Source: Jejuia sp043557195 (GTDB lineage Bacteria; Bacteroidota; Bacteroidia; Flavobacteriales; Flavobacteriaceae). From it: a stretch of 64,000 nucleotides of DNA. Under the pieces are notes generated by a model. The model was not told the DNA's origin, ran no database searches, and worked only from the letters and a program-made list of their open reading frames with translations. Made by a program: the position numbers and the translations under genes. Shown in pieces: positions 17,968-27,185 of the stretch (positions are counted from its first letter, which is position 1; the number at the start of each line of letters is the position of its first letter). The stretch spans positions 3,472,001-3,536,000 of the forward strand of contig CP121314.1 of NCBI GenBank assembly GCA_043557195.1. The letters are read 5' to 3'.

Positions 17968-18135
17968 ATAGTGCTTTTTTCGTTGCTTAATATTTTATTA
18001 GTGAACTTTGAAGTGTTGAAAAACAAGGGTTTGTTGCGTTTTATTTAAAGCGAGTTTAAAAAGCAGTTTATAGAGCTAAATATGATTCCGGCTTTTCCTA
18101 AAATATAGTCTTAACCAAATATAAATCTTAATCAA

Positions 18136-20394
18136 ATGAGAAAAAAAGCATTTATAATTTCTGTCTTAATTATTGGCAGTTTACTTAGTTGTCAAAAAAA
18201 GGAACTTCTTTATGAACCAACAGTAAAATCACTTCAGGCCTATGAAACCCCAGAGTGGTTTAATGAAGCTAAGTTTGGAATTTGGGTATGCTGGAATGCC
18301 TATGCACATACTGCCGTAGGTGACTGGTATGCGCGTAACATGTATATTGAAGGGCATCCGCATTATAAACATCATTTAAAAACCTATGGTCATCCGTCTG
18401 AGTTTGGCTATAAGGATATCATTCAAGATTGGAAAGGAGAGGAGTTTGACGCTCAGGAATTGGTTGACTTATTTGTGGATGTAGGGGCGAAATATATTGT
18501 GGGGATGGCTAATCATCATGATAATTATGATTTGTGGGATTCTAAACATCATCCTTGGAATTCTGTGAATTATGGGCCAAAGCGTGATGTCATTGGTGAG
18601 TTTTACAAGGCCGTGAGTAAATATGAGGACCAAGGTATTCGCTGGGGAATTACCAGTCATGTAGAAAGGGCATCGTGTTGGTTTCAAACGAATAAGGGAG
18701 CTGACAAGGAAGGTCCTTATGCAGGTATTCCGTATGACGGAAATGATAAAACCTATGAAGAACTCTACTTACCACCGGACCCAAACGGTGATACCAAACC
18801 TACACAACCATCCAATGCTCCAGAGTATTGGAAAAAAAATTGGCTGGCACGTTGTAAGGATTTATTCGATAGTTATGACCCTGATTTCTTTTACGTAGAT
18901 GGTGGTGTTCCTTTTCCAGGAGATGATAAGGGGCAAACTGGCTTAGAGATGATTTCTTATTTGTACAATCAAAGTATGGAACGCCATAAGGGTGAAAATC
19001 AGGCAGTGATGTGTATCAAAGATTGGTATAAAAGAGCGCCAAAAGGGGAATGGGGTTACTATTGGGATGGTATAGCTACTCTAAATTTAGAACGCGCTAG
19101 ATTACCTCAAATTAGAAAACAACCTTGGCAAACAGATACATCTATTGGGGATTGGACTTATGTTAAGGACGGTAAATATCGTTCTGCAACAGAAATCATT
19201 CAAGAGTTAATCGATATTGTTTCAAAAAATGGAAATATGCTGTTGAATGTCAGCCCTATGGGTAATGGTAAATTGGACCAAAAGGCCTATGATTTGCTAC
19301 AAGAAATTGGGGCTTGGATGAAAATTAATGGAGAATCCATTTACGGTACAAGACCTTGGCTAACAAGTGGTGTAGAATCGGTTCGATTTGTTAAAAAGGG
19401 AGAAAAAACCGTTTACCTAAGTTTGTTTGAGGAAGCCGAAAATATCAATGTATCTTATTTTGTGCCAAAAGAAGGAACATCACTAGAGATTTCTAATATT
19501 ATTATTTTGGGTCATGAGGACAAAACTGTGACATGGACATCTACAAGTAAGGGACTTAATATTGAAATTCCCAATAGTGTAGAGCATAAACATGCTCTTA
19601 TTTTTAAAATTGAAGGAGAGAGTTTTAATAATATAGATGATAAGCCTATTCAAGAATTATTTAATCGTAGCGATGAATTGATACATTGGTATCAATCACA
19701 AGAATCAACAATTGTTGAATCAAATTACCAGTGTGTTAGTACGGATAGTAATAAACGTATTTGGGCTATTAAAGCAGATAATGAGCTGGTTGAGTTAAAG
19801 GATGGAAAAGAGATTTTACTTGGTGTTAAGGCTAAAGACGTTGGTGCTAATGTAGCAGGGGTTGTTTATGTGGCTTTAGATGGAAGTGTTAATTTTCATG
19901 CTTTTCATCCTTTGCAATGGGTTGATTTTCCTGAAGGAGAAGATCGCGTAGTGACTACTACTAAAGATGGAAAGGAATGGTTGAAATTACCCAGTTTGAA
20001 AGCAGAACGTTGCGATATTAATCAAACCGGAACTATTTGGATTACCGATGAAAATGGGACTGTATCTTATTATGACGATTTATTGTGGAAATCATTAGAA
20101 AAAAAGGCTGAAGATATTGCCTGCGGAGGAGGATGGGTAGGTTGTATTGCTGTTATCAGTAATGGCCAATTAGAGCGCTTTGATGGTACTCATTGGACCA
20201 ATTTAGGAGGTCATAATTTAAAGGCATTAGATGTTTCAATAAAAGAAGAAGTGATAGTAACTCTTGATAAGAATGGAAAAGTATCGCTATATGATAAAAT
20301 GGGAATGGTTGATTTGGATAAAATAGAAGTTTTTCAGGATGTTAGTTGTGGATTAACAGCTGGGAAGGAAACAATTGTTTTTGTTAAACCATAA
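18136..20394 (+). CDS. Alpha-L-fucosidase (GH29) lipoprotein with C-terminal tectonin-like repeats
   Basis: 752 aa. The lipoprotein signal ends LIIGSLLSC, so it is membrane-anchored, probably on the outer membrane. Residues ~35-410 are the GH29 barrel: AKFGIWVCWN, WKGEEFDAQELVDLF, VGMANHHDNYDLW, and YDPDFFYVDGG with D255 as the likely nucleophile; then GNMLLNVSPMGNGKLD. A beta-sandwich follows to ~500. The last ~220 residues contain short repeats (GTIWITDENGTVSYYD, LWKSL, QLERFDGTHWTNLGG) resembling a tectonin/beta-propeller module, unusual for GH29 and possibly carbohydrate-binding. It stands alone, divergent from its likely regulator and away from the 54-64 kb polysaccharide locus. It releases alpha-L-fucose; some GH29 enzymes also take alpha-L-galactose, so the exact substrate is open. 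Confidence 0.92.
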   Translation: MRKKAFIISVLIIGSLLSCQKKELLYEPTVKSLQAYETPEWFNEAKFGIWVCWNAYAHTAVGDWYARNMYIEGHPHYKHHLKTYGHPSEFGYKDIIQDWKGEEFDAQELVDLFVDVGAKYIVGMANHHDNYDLWDSKHHPWNSVNYGPKRDVIGEFYKAVSKYEDQGIRWGITSHVERASCWFQTNKGADKEGPYAGIPYDGNDKTYEELYLPPDPNGDTKPTQPSNAPEYWKKNWLARCKDLFDSYDPDFFYVDGGVPFPGDDKGQTGLEMISYLYNQSMERHKGENQAVMCIKDWYKRAPKGEWGYYWDGIATLNLERARLPQIRKQPWQTDTSIGDWTYVKDGKYRSATEIIQELIDIVSKNGNMLLNVSPMGNGKLDQKAYDLLQEIGAWMKINGESIYGTRPWLTSGVESVRFVKKGEKTVYLSLFEEAENINVSYFVPKEGTSLEISNIIILGHEDKTVTWTSTSKGLNIEIPNSVEHKHALIFKIEGESFNNIDDKPIQELFNRSDELIHWYQSQESTIVESNYQCVSTDSNKRIWAIKADNELVELKDGKEILLGVKAKDVGANVAGVVYVALDGSVNFHAFHPLQWVDFPEGEDRVVTTTKDGKEWLKLPSLKAERCDINQTGTIWITDENGTVSYYDDLLWKSLEKKAEDIACGGGWVGCIAVISNGQLERFDGTHWTNLGGHNLKALDVSIKEEVIVTLDKNGKVSLYDKMGMVDLDKIEVFQDVSCGLTAGKETIVFVKP

Positions 20395-20410
20395 CCTAGC
20401 AAACACACCT

Positions 20411-20495
20411 GCGTTAGGGATTGAGGCATTTGTTGAAGCTCCCCGACGCAGGAGGGAGCGACTGCCGAAAGCCCGACCCCTTGTGGGTAACGCCC
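20411..20495 (+). repeat. Dispersed intergenic repeat, copy 2 of 3
   Basis: 85 bp with the three shared blocks: GCGTTAGGGATTG at the left end, GAAAGCCCGACCCC near 20467, and GGGTAACGCCC at the right end. It begins 17 bp after the fucosidase stop. An open frame through it is accidental. Confidence 0.8.
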
Positions 20496-20597
20496 AACTT
20501 CTCGATACACTGCTCCTGTGTCGCATCACTCGAAGTGACTTTACTTTTTTTAATATTTAATTAAGATTAGCGCTTTCTTTGAGTGCTTAAATCTAGC

Positions 20598-20605
20598 TAT
20601 CTTTG
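20598..20605 (+). promoter_or_regulatory. -7 promoter box of truA
   Basis: TATCTTTG matches TAnnTTTG, and TTTG at 20578-20581 is a possible -33 element 16 bp upstream. Transcription would begin near 20609. A start at 20583 is therefore impossible and the TTG at 20631 must be used. Confidence 0.55.
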
Positions 20606-20630
20606 CATCTTTGTAATAATAACAGAGACG

Positions 20631-21374
20631 TTGCGATATTTTATAGAACTATCTTATAATGGTACAGCTTATCACGGGTGGCAAATTCAGCCAAAGGCTA
20701 TAACGGTTCAGGAGGTTTTGGAGGATGCCTTATCTACGGTACTGAATGATAAAATTTCGGTGATGGGTGCGGGGAGAACCGATACGGGCGTGCATGCTAC
20801 ACAAATGTTTGCGCATTTTGATTCCGAGAGATTGTTTGATACTGGCGATTTGGTATATAAACTCAATTCGTTTTTACCGTTTAATATTGCAATTACCGAT
20901 GTGTTTAAGGTGAAACCTGAAGCACATGCACGGTTTGACGCGATTAGGCGCAGTTATTTGTACCGCATTAGCTTAAAAAAGAATGTGTTTACGCACAGAA
21001 ATGCCTACTACATAAAGCAAGAACTGGATGTTGAGCAAATGAATGCAGCGGCTAAAATTTTATTTGAGTATAAAGATTTTCAATGCTTTTCTAAAACCCA
21101 TACCGATGTAAAAACGTATTATTGTGATATTATGAAAGCCCGATGGTTTGTTAGGGATGGCGAAATACAATTTGCCATTGCTGCCGACCGTTTTTTACGA
21201 AATATGGTACGTGCCATTGTTGGCACAATGATAAATATAGGTTTGGGTAAAATGAGTGTGGAGGATTTGCATACCATTATTCAATCTAAAAACAGGAGTG
21301 AAGCGGGTTATTCTGTACCTGCACATGGGCTGTATTTAACCGAAGTGGTATACCCAAAAACGATAAAATTATAA
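20631..21374 (+). CDS. truA: tRNA pseudouridine synthase A
   Basis: 247 aa from a TTG start at 20631-20633. It converts uridines 38-40 of the tRNA anticodon arm to pseudouridine. The start gives MRYFIELSYNGTAYHGWQ, the family N-terminus. The catalytic Asp lies in GAGRTDTGVHA, followed by FDAIRRSYLYRI and FLRNMVRAIVGTM. The frame continues back to 20583 but would include the promoter. The gene ends exactly one base before the next ATG, so it is co-transcribed with the ABC exporter. Confidence 0.96.
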   Translation: MRYFIELSYNGTAYHGWQIQPKAITVQEVLEDALSTVLNDKISVMGAGRTDTGVHATQMFAHFDSERLFDTGDLVYKLNSFLPFNIAITDVFKVKPEAHARFDAIRRSYLYRISLKKNVFTHRNAYYIKQELDVEQMNAAAKILFEYKDFQCFSKTHTDVKTYYCDIMKARWFVRDGEIQFAIAADRFLRNMVRAIVGTMINIGLGKMSVEDLHTIIQSKNRSEAGYSVPAHGLYLTEVVYPKTIKL

Positions 21375-23144
21375 ATGACGAAAAAGAAAGAACAAATATT
21401 TGACGTAACACTTTTTAAGCGCTTATTTAAGTTTATAAAGCCTTATAAAGTGACGTTTACCGTAGTTTTTATTTCTGTAATAATTATTGCGGGTTTGGGT
21501 GTTGCTACGCCGTATTTGTTAAAATATGCCATTGATGAAAACCTAACGAACAAAGTTGCTGAAGGTTTTTTGTTTTTTGTACTCATCATGGTAGGCTTGT
21601 TGTTTTTAGAGTTTTTGTTTCAGTTGGTATTTATCTACTATTCGGGTTGGTTGGGGCAAAATGTTGTGAAAGATGTTCGGGTAAAACTGTTCAATCATTT
21701 GTTGCGTTTTAAAATGAAGTATTACGATAACTCTTCAGTTGGTGTATTAATTACACGTTCGGTAACCGATATGGAGCGTATTGCAGATATTTTTGGACAA
21801 GGGTTGTTTCAGATATTTAAAGATTTATTGACGATGATTGTGGTTTCTGGCGCTATGTTTTACATGAACTGGAAACTAACATTGATTGTATTTGCCATGT
21901 TACCTGTGGTTTTATACGCCACACGCTTGTTTCAAAAGTATATGAAAAAGGCGTTTGAGGAAGTACGGACTGAAGTTTCTAACTTAAACTCTTTTGTACA
22001 GGAGCGATTAACAGGCATGAAAATATTGCAACTGTTTGCGCGTGAAGACATTGAGAATGAAAAATTTAGACAAATAAACGAGCGCCATAAAAAAGGTTGG
22101 TTAAAAACGATTTGGTATAACTCCATTTTCTTTCCTATTGCGGAATTATCATCGTCCATTACCATAGGTTTGGTGGTGTATTTTGGAGGTTTAGGTAATG
22201 CGTTAAGCGATACGGCTTCTCAAGGGGTTTTGGTGGCTTTTATTATGTTTATCCCCAAGTTATTTAGACCATTACGCCAGATTGCGGATAAGTTTAACAC
22301 CTTGCAAATGGGAATGGTTGCTGCTACAAGAGTATTTAAAGTATTGGATACTACTTCGCAAATTGATGACCATGGCACACATAAAGCGGAACATTTTAAA
22401 GGGGATATTGCCTTTAAAAATGTATGGTTTAATTATGTAGAAGATGAACCTGTATTAGAAGGCATTTCTTTTGATGTAAAAGCGGGACAAACCATTGCTA
22501 TAGTTGGTGCAACGGGTGCAGGAAAATCTACGATTATCAATTTATTGAATCGTTTTTATGAGATTAAAGATGGTGTGATAGCCATTGATGCTATTGACAT
22601 TAAAGACGTGACTTTGGCCTCATTAAGAACGCAAATTGCTGTAGTATTACAAGATGTGTTTTTATTCGCGGATACTATTTTGAATAACATTACACTTAAT
22701 AACCCTGATGTTACCGAAGCCGAAGTTATTGAAGCTGCAAAATCTATTGGCGTACACGAGTTTATTAGCACTTTGCCAAATGGATATCATTATAACGTAA
22801 AAGAACGTGGGGTGATGTTATCATCTGGTCAGCGTCAATTAATTTCGTTTTTACGTGCTTATGTTACTAACCCAAGTATTTTGGTTTTGGACGAAGCGAC
22901 ATCTTCTGTGGATTCGTATTCGGAACAATTAATTCAAAATGCTACTGATAAAATCACCAAAGGGCGCACTTCTATAGTTATTGCCCACAGATTAGCTACC
23001 GTGAAAAAAGCCGATAAAATTTTAGTGATGGATGCTGGTGAAATTGTAGAACAGGGTACCCACAAAGAACTTCTTAAAAAGAAAGATGGGTATTATAAGA
23101 ACTTATATGAAGTTCAGTTCTTGAAAGAGAAAGAGCTTGTTTAA
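21375..23144 (+). CDS. ABC exporter, fused permease-ATPase (MsbA/MDR-like)
   Basis: 589-aa half-transporter. Residues ~20-310 hold six membrane helices of the type I exporter fold (VTFTVVFISVIIIAGLGVA, FLFFVLIMVGLLFLEFLF and others). Residues ~340-580 are the ATPase: Walker A VGATGAGKST, Q-loop VVLQDVFLF, signature LSSGQRQLISFLRAY, Walker B ILVLDEATSSVD and switch IAHRLATV. It works as a homodimer, exporting lipids or drugs; the substrate is not deducible. In Bacteroidetes a gene of this kind commonly follows truA. It abuts truA and ends one base from the convergent DUF3667 stop codon. Confidence 0.95.
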   Translation: MTKKKEQIFDVTLFKRLFKFIKPYKVTFTVVFISVIIIAGLGVATPYLLKYAIDENLTNKVAEGFLFFVLIMVGLLFLEFLFQLVFIYYSGWLGQNVVKDVRVKLFNHLLRFKMKYYDNSSVGVLITRSVTDMERIADIFGQGLFQIFKDLLTMIVVSGAMFYMNWKLTLIVFAMLPVVLYATRLFQKYMKKAFEEVRTEVSNLNSFVQERLTGMKILQLFAREDIENEKFRQINERHKKGWLKTIWYNSIFFPIAELSSSITIGLVVYFGGLGNALSDTASQGVLVAFIMFIPKLFRPLRQIADKFNTLQMGMVAATRVFKVLDTTSQIDDHGTHKAEHFKGDIAFKNVWFNYVEDEPVLEGISFDVKAGQTIAIVGATGAGKSTIINLLNRFYEIKDGVIAIDAIDIKDVTLASLRTQIAVVLQDVFLFADTILNNITLNNPDVTEAEVIEAAKSIGVHEFISTLPNGYHYNVKERGVMLSSGQRQLISFLRAYVTNPSILVLDEATSSVDSYSEQLIQNATDKITKGRTSIVIAHRLATVKKADKILVMDAGEIVEQGTHKELLKKKDGYYKNLYEVQFLKEKELV

Positions 23145-23933
23145 CTACTTTTTTGGTATAAAATCTTGAATAGATATTTCTCCAGTAAAAAACAAAACAA
23201 CCATTGTTAAAAGAGAAATACCCATGTAACAGAAAAGAAAGAATATTAAATACATAGGGATTCTCCAAAATAATGATTTAACGCTGTCTTTAGAGTTTCT
23301 ATAAGATATATAAATGCAGAACAAAATCATTATTAAAGAATAAATGAGAGCATAATCTATATAGAACTGAGGATTAATCATTAATGTCAATATGGAGTAT
23401 ACCGATGAAATTATACTAAAGCTGGTAAGACCATAGATTGCAATAATCATGTGTTCAGCAAAATTGTAACTCTTTTTATTAAAAAACAGATAGCCAGAAA
23501 ACGCCAAGATTGGGATATAAGCTAAATAGATTAATGAGCTATATTCCATCGTCGAACTCATTATTTTTTTTGTACCATCTCCTCCAGTGCTTGTTTGAGC
23601 ATAACTAATACTGCCAAAATCAATACTATCCCAAGCAATTTTTTTCATTAAAAAAAGTACAAGACCAGATAGTGTTAAAGTTATAGCCAACATACTAACA
23701 GGGTTCAAATATTTTTTTCTTAATCCCTCAATATAACCGCCACAAACAGTTTCGGGTTTTACAAGCATATGTTTTATAGTTGTAATAAAAGTATTGTCTA
23801 AGTTAAAGTAGCGTTCAAGAAAATCATAAATCAAACTTTTGTTGGTCATTCTTTGTCTTACCACTTTACCTCCACAATCGGGACAGTAACTATAGTCTGT
23901 TCTTAAAGTATTATTACAATTCTTACAATTCAT
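23145..23933 (-). CDS. DUF3667 family membrane protein (second copy of tandem pair)
   Basis: 262 aa. An N-terminal zinc-ribbon (CKNCNNTLRTDYSYCPDCGG) is followed by a conserved linker (FLERYFNLDNTFITTIKHML, then PETVCGGYIEGLRKKYLNP) and about five membrane helices. This is the DUF3667 pattern, a Bacteroidetes family of unknown function. The upstream neighbour at 23935 is a paralogue with the same layout and a 1-bp gap. It forms the end of an operon with cdaA. It is convergent with the ABC exporter, the two stops being adjacent. Confidence 0.88.
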   Translation of the reverse strand: MNCKNCNNTLRTDYSYCPDCGGKVVRQRMTNKSLIYDFLERYFNLDNTFITTIKHMLVKPETVCGGYIEGLRKKYLNPVSMLAITLTLSGLVLFLMKKIAWDSIDFGSISYAQTSTGGDGTKKIMSSTMEYSSLIYLAYIPILAFSGYLFFNKKSYNFAEHMIIAIYGLTSFSIISSVYSILTLMINPQFYIDYALIYSLIMILFCIYISYRNSKDSVKSLFWRIPMYLIFFLFCYMGISLLTMVVLFFTGEISIQDFIPKK

Positions 23934-23934
23934 T

Positions 23935-24729
23935 TTACTTTGTTAAATAACCATAAATTAAACCCCCAATAGCAACAATAAAGATAATAACTAAAAACAT
24001 TAAAAGGTAAATGAAGCCAATTAATAGAAACCTTGCAAAACTATCCAATAAGGTTGTTTTAAATACGCGATGAAGTATATAAAAGAGATAAGCGAAGGTA
24101 AAAATACTAACCAAAACAGATATAGTTAAATAGTCTCCACCACAGACCAAAAATAGAATGCTTAATACTGCACTAACAATAATAATTTGTGCAGAATAGT
24201 AGAGGTTAATTACGATATGCTCTGTAAAATTGTAGCGTCTATCTCCAATAATGTAATAGGCGATCCAAGTTGAAAAAGCAGAAACAGGAACACTTAATAC
24301 ATATATAACACTTTGATAATTATTAATGGCACTATAGTCCATATTTCCAGGTGCGAAAGGATTATTCTCTTGATTAGCCAAGTCTTTAAAAGAGTCACCA
24401 TAAAGTCCGTCTAGGTTCATAGCTTCTTTGAAAAACGTATTCATTAAAAATACTTGAATTCCAACCAATGTTAATGAAATAGCAAAATATTGAATAACAT
24501 CAACATACTTTTTACGAGTGCCCTCTATATAACTTACAATAACTTCTTCTGGCTTTGTGAAGAGGTAGATTAGTGTTTTGAATAACTTGTTATCAAGATT
24601 AAAAAAATAAAGATTGATTTCAGACCAAATATTTTTAAAAGTTAACCTGTTACGTATCACTTTAGCTCCACATTCAGAGCAATAGTTTTGATATGATTGA
24701 ATTTGGATGTCGCAGTTTTTACATTCCAT
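23935..24729 (-). CDS. DUF3667 family membrane protein (first copy of tandem pair)
   Basis: 264 aa. Zinc-ribbon CKNCDIQIQSYQNYCSECGA, then FNLDNKLFKTLIYL, PEEVIVSYIEGTRKKYVD and five hydrophobic segments. Same family and layout as the following gene but clearly diverged in the membrane part, so an old tandem duplication. Its ATG overlaps the stop of cdaA by one base (TAATG), implying translational coupling. Being coupled to the c-di-AMP synthase hints at a role in c-di-AMP or envelope physiology, but this is only inference. Confidence 0.88.
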   Translation of the reverse strand: MECKNCDIQIQSYQNYCSECGAKVIRNRLTFKNIWSEINLYFFNLDNKLFKTLIYLFTKPEEVIVSYIEGTRKKYVDVIQYFAISLTLVGIQVFLMNTFFKEAMNLDGLYGDSFKDLANQENNPFAPGNMDYSAINNYQSVIYVLSVPVSAFSTWIAYYIIGDRRYNFTEHIVINLYYSAQIIIVSAVLSILFLVCGGDYLTISVLVSIFTFAYLFYILHRVFKTTLLDSFARFLLIGFIYLLMFLVIIFIVAIGGLIYGYLTK

Positions 24730-25514
24730 TAGGCTAAATCGTTCTTAATCATTTTGGTGAGTTCTGTCGTATCCTCAAACACTACAAATTCACCATCTTT
24801 AAAATAAGATATATGTCCGGTTTCTTCACTTACCGCTAAGGCTAAAGCATCTGTTTTTTCAGTAACACCTATTGCAGCACGATGCCTTAAGCCAAAACGC
24901 TGAGGTATATGTTTTTCATTATTTACTGGAAGCACAACACGTGTAGCTTTTACAATATTATTACTTATGATAATGGCACCATCGTGCAGCGGACTATTTT
25001 TAAAAAAGATACTTTCTATAATTGGTTGGGTGACTTTAATATTCATTTCATCGCCAGATTCTGATAGGAAATCTAAATTGTTATTGCGCTCAAAAACAAT
25101 TAAAGCACCAGTTTTAGACATACTCATTTTACTACATGCAGAAATGATAGCTTCTACATCACTTTCGTTCGTACCTTCAGTTTTTAAAAATTTAAGCTGT
25201 TTTAGGAATTTACGGCGTCTGCTAAAATTAGTTGACCCCACCATTAGCAAAAACTTCCTAATTTCTGGTTGAAACACTACGATTAATGCGATAATCCCCA
25301 CTTTCATAAAACCACCAAAAATACCGTTTAGTAGTTCCATGTTAAGGAATTCGGTTAATTTCCAAGCACCATAAATGATGATGATACCCAAAAATATATT
25401 GATAGCAACCGTACCTTTTACCAGTTTGTAGAGGTAATAGAGCAGGAGTGCAACGAGCACAACATCTAGATAATCAATAAAACGAAGATTTAAAATGTCA
25501 TCAAAGATGTTCAA
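24729..25514 (-). CDS. cdaA: Diadenylate cyclase CdaA
   Basis: 261-aa membrane-bound enzyme that makes the second messenger c-di-AMP from two ATP. Three membrane helices occupy residues ~15-85 (YLDVVLVALLLYYLY, INIFLGIIIIYGAW, VGIIALIVVFQPEIR). The DisA_N/DAC domain follows, with the two catalytic motifs DGA (SPLHDGAIII) and RHR (RFGLRHRAAIG). Length matches the CdaA/YbbP class. It lies 36 bp after the lipoprotein gene and overlaps the DUF3667 start, so it is likely one operon folP-lipoprotein-cdaA-DUF3667-DUF3667. Confidence 0.96.
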   Translation of the reverse strand: MNIFDDILNLRFIDYLDVVLVALLLYYLYKLVKGTVAINIFLGIIIIYGAWKLTEFLNMELLNGIFGGFMKVGIIALIVVFQPEIRKFLLMVGSTNFSRRRKFLKQLKFLKTEGTNESDVEAIISACSKMSMSKTGALIVFERNNNLDFLSESGDEMNIKVTQPIIESIFFKNSPLHDGAIIISNNIVKATRVVLPVNNEKHIPQRFGLRHRAAIGVTEKTDALALAVSEETGHISYFKDGEFVVFEDTTELTKMIKNDLA

Positions 25515-25550
25515 TGGCTGATAGGTTTTTGTAAATTTAAGAAATTGTGG

Positions 25551-26255
25551 TTAATTAAAGATGGATTCTTTATCATCTAGATGGATTCTTTCAGTTTTAA
25601 TTGACATCAAACCTGCTTTTAATTCGATATATTTTTGGAAAGTCAGATTCTTACTGAATAGAAGTTCCAAATTGTATCCGATAAAATTGTACTCTTTTAA
25701 ATATGACTTAAGTTTGTTCTCTAACTGATTTAAGGTTATTATCTCATTTTCATAGTAAAAATTACTATCTTCTTTTATCATTATTGCTAATGTTGTTAGA
25801 GCACCAAAACTAGCGTTATACTTGTGTTCTTTTTTTGTGGGTGGGAATAAAATATGGTATTCGAACTCTCTGGAATTAATAAATCTAAATTCAGTATCCG
25901 TAAACTCCAAAAACCCTAAATTATTAATATTCAAATCATGACAGGTGAAATAGTTTTTTGCTTTCTCATTTTTATGGCTAGAGGATTTCTTTTTGTCTTG
26001 CAAAAATTTAATATGCGGAATGGCTTGTTTTAAGGTCAAGCGTTTGTCAACGTTTATTAACCAATTCGTGGTGCTTATCAAATTTTTTCTATTCAATAAA
26101 ACACTATCAGGTTGGGTTTCGTCATAAAATAAATACGCCGCCGAAACATCTTGTAATTCAGTGATGTCTGCTTTATCAATTTGTGGTAATTGTAATTCTT
26201 TTTCGTTTCCGCAGGAAATAAAAAGTATAATTAAACAAAGTAAAATATATCTCAT
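25551..26255 (-). CDS. Hypothetical lipoprotein
   Basis: 234 aa. The signal LLCLIILFISC is a lipobox with Cys15, so it is exported and lipidated. The mature part is mixed alpha/beta with many Lys and Asn, and no motif I recognise. It sits 1 bp after folP and 36 bp before cdaA on the same strand, so it is co-transcribed with both. Codon use is like its neighbours. Conserved position in other Flavobacteriaceae would be needed to suggest a function; none can be given from this sequence. Confidence 0.8.
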   Translation of the reverse strand: MRYILLCLIILFISCGNEKELQLPQIDKADITELQDVSAAYLFYDETQPDSVLLNRKNLISTTNWLINVDKRLTLKQAIPHIKFLQDKKKSSSHKNEKAKNYFTCHDLNINNLGFLEFTDTEFRFINSREFEYHILFPPTKKEHKYNASFGALTTLAIMIKEDSNFYYENEIITLNQLENKLKSYLKEYNFIGYNLELLFSKNLTFQKYIELKAGLMSIKTERIHLDDKESIFN

Positions 26256-26256
26256 A

Positions 26257-27081
26257 TTAATGTTTTAGGGCTTCAACTAATTTTACAGCTTCCATAGCTT
26301 CTTTAACATCATGTACGCGCAAAATAGAAGCACCTTTTTGCAATCCAATAGTATTTAAAACTGTAGTCCCGTTAAGTGCATCTTGTGCTGAAGTATCTAG
26401 GGTTTTATAAATCATAGATTTTCTAGAGACACCAACTAATAGTGGTTTTTCAATCATTTTAAATAATTCGAGTTTGTTCAACAATTCAAAATTCTGTTCT
26501 AAGGTTTTTGCAAAACCAAAACCTGGGTCTATGATGACATTAACAATACCTAAATCTCTTGCTGCAGTAATTCTTTCAGAAAAATAAAATAAAATATCTT
26601 TCACTAAATCATCATACTCGGTTAAACTTTGCATGGTTTGGGGTGTTCCTCGCATATGCATCATGATATAAGGCACCTGCAATGCGGCAATGGTTTTCAG
26701 CATGTTTTCATCTAATTTACCAGCTGAAATGTCATTTATTAATGCAGCACCAGTTTCTATACATTGTTTAGCCACTTTACTTCTAAATGTGTCTATTGAG
26801 ATTAAAGTCTCTGGAAATTCATTTAAAATTAATTCTACAATAGGTAAGATGCGGTTTAACTCTTCTTCCTCACTTACATGTTCCGCATTTGGTCTTGAAC
26901 TGTAGGCCCCAACATCTATAAAAGTAGCGTCCTCATTTAGCATTTGTTCTACTTGTTTTAGAATAGAGGTTTCATCTTTATACTTGCCACCATCATAAAA
27001 CGAATCAGGAGTAACATTTAAAACACCCATCACTTTGGGAGTAGATAAATCAACAAGTTTGCCTTTGCAATTTATGGTCAT
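26257..27081 (-). CDS. folP: Dihydropteroate synthase
   Basis: 274-aa TIM-barrel enzyme that condenses p-aminobenzoate with dihydropterin pyrophosphate in folate synthesis, the sulfonamide target. Signatures are MGVLNVTPDSFYDGGKY, DVGAYSSRPNA, INDISAG, MHMRGTPQTMQ, DPGFGFAKT and GVSRKSM. All blocks are intact and the length is normal. It is first in the minus-strand operon and divergent from the DUF1599 gene. The start ATG at 27081 gives MTINCKGKLVDLSTP, typical of Bacteroidetes FolP. Confidence 0.97.
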   Translation of the reverse strand: MTINCKGKLVDLSTPKVMGVLNVTPDSFYDGGKYKDETSILKQVEQMLNEDATFIDVGAYSSRPNAEHVSEEEELNRILPIVELILNEFPETLISIDTFRSKVAKQCIETGAALINDISAGKLDENMLKTIAALQVPYIMMHMRGTPQTMQSLTEYDDLVKDILFYFSERITAARDLGIVNVIIDPGFGFAKTLEQNFELLNKLELFKMIEKPLLVGVSRKSMIYKTLDTSAQDALNGTTVLNTIGLQKGASILRVHDVKEAMEAVKLVEALKH

Positions 27082-27185
27082 TAATATGTTTTTCTAAAGT
27101 GTTTGTATGTAGTTTAAAACTTTAAACCACAAACTTTGAACATTCTAATTATTTATGCGAAATTTACGCAAAATACAATTTATCA

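Noticed and set aside
20375..20560. 61-codon open frame after the fucosidase gene
   Set aside because: It runs through dispersed repeat copy 2 and overlaps the fucosidase end; its composition is not protein-like.
20583..20630. Upstream start for truA
   Set aside because: The -7 box at 20598-20605 lies inside that extension, and the family N-terminus begins at the TTG at 20631.
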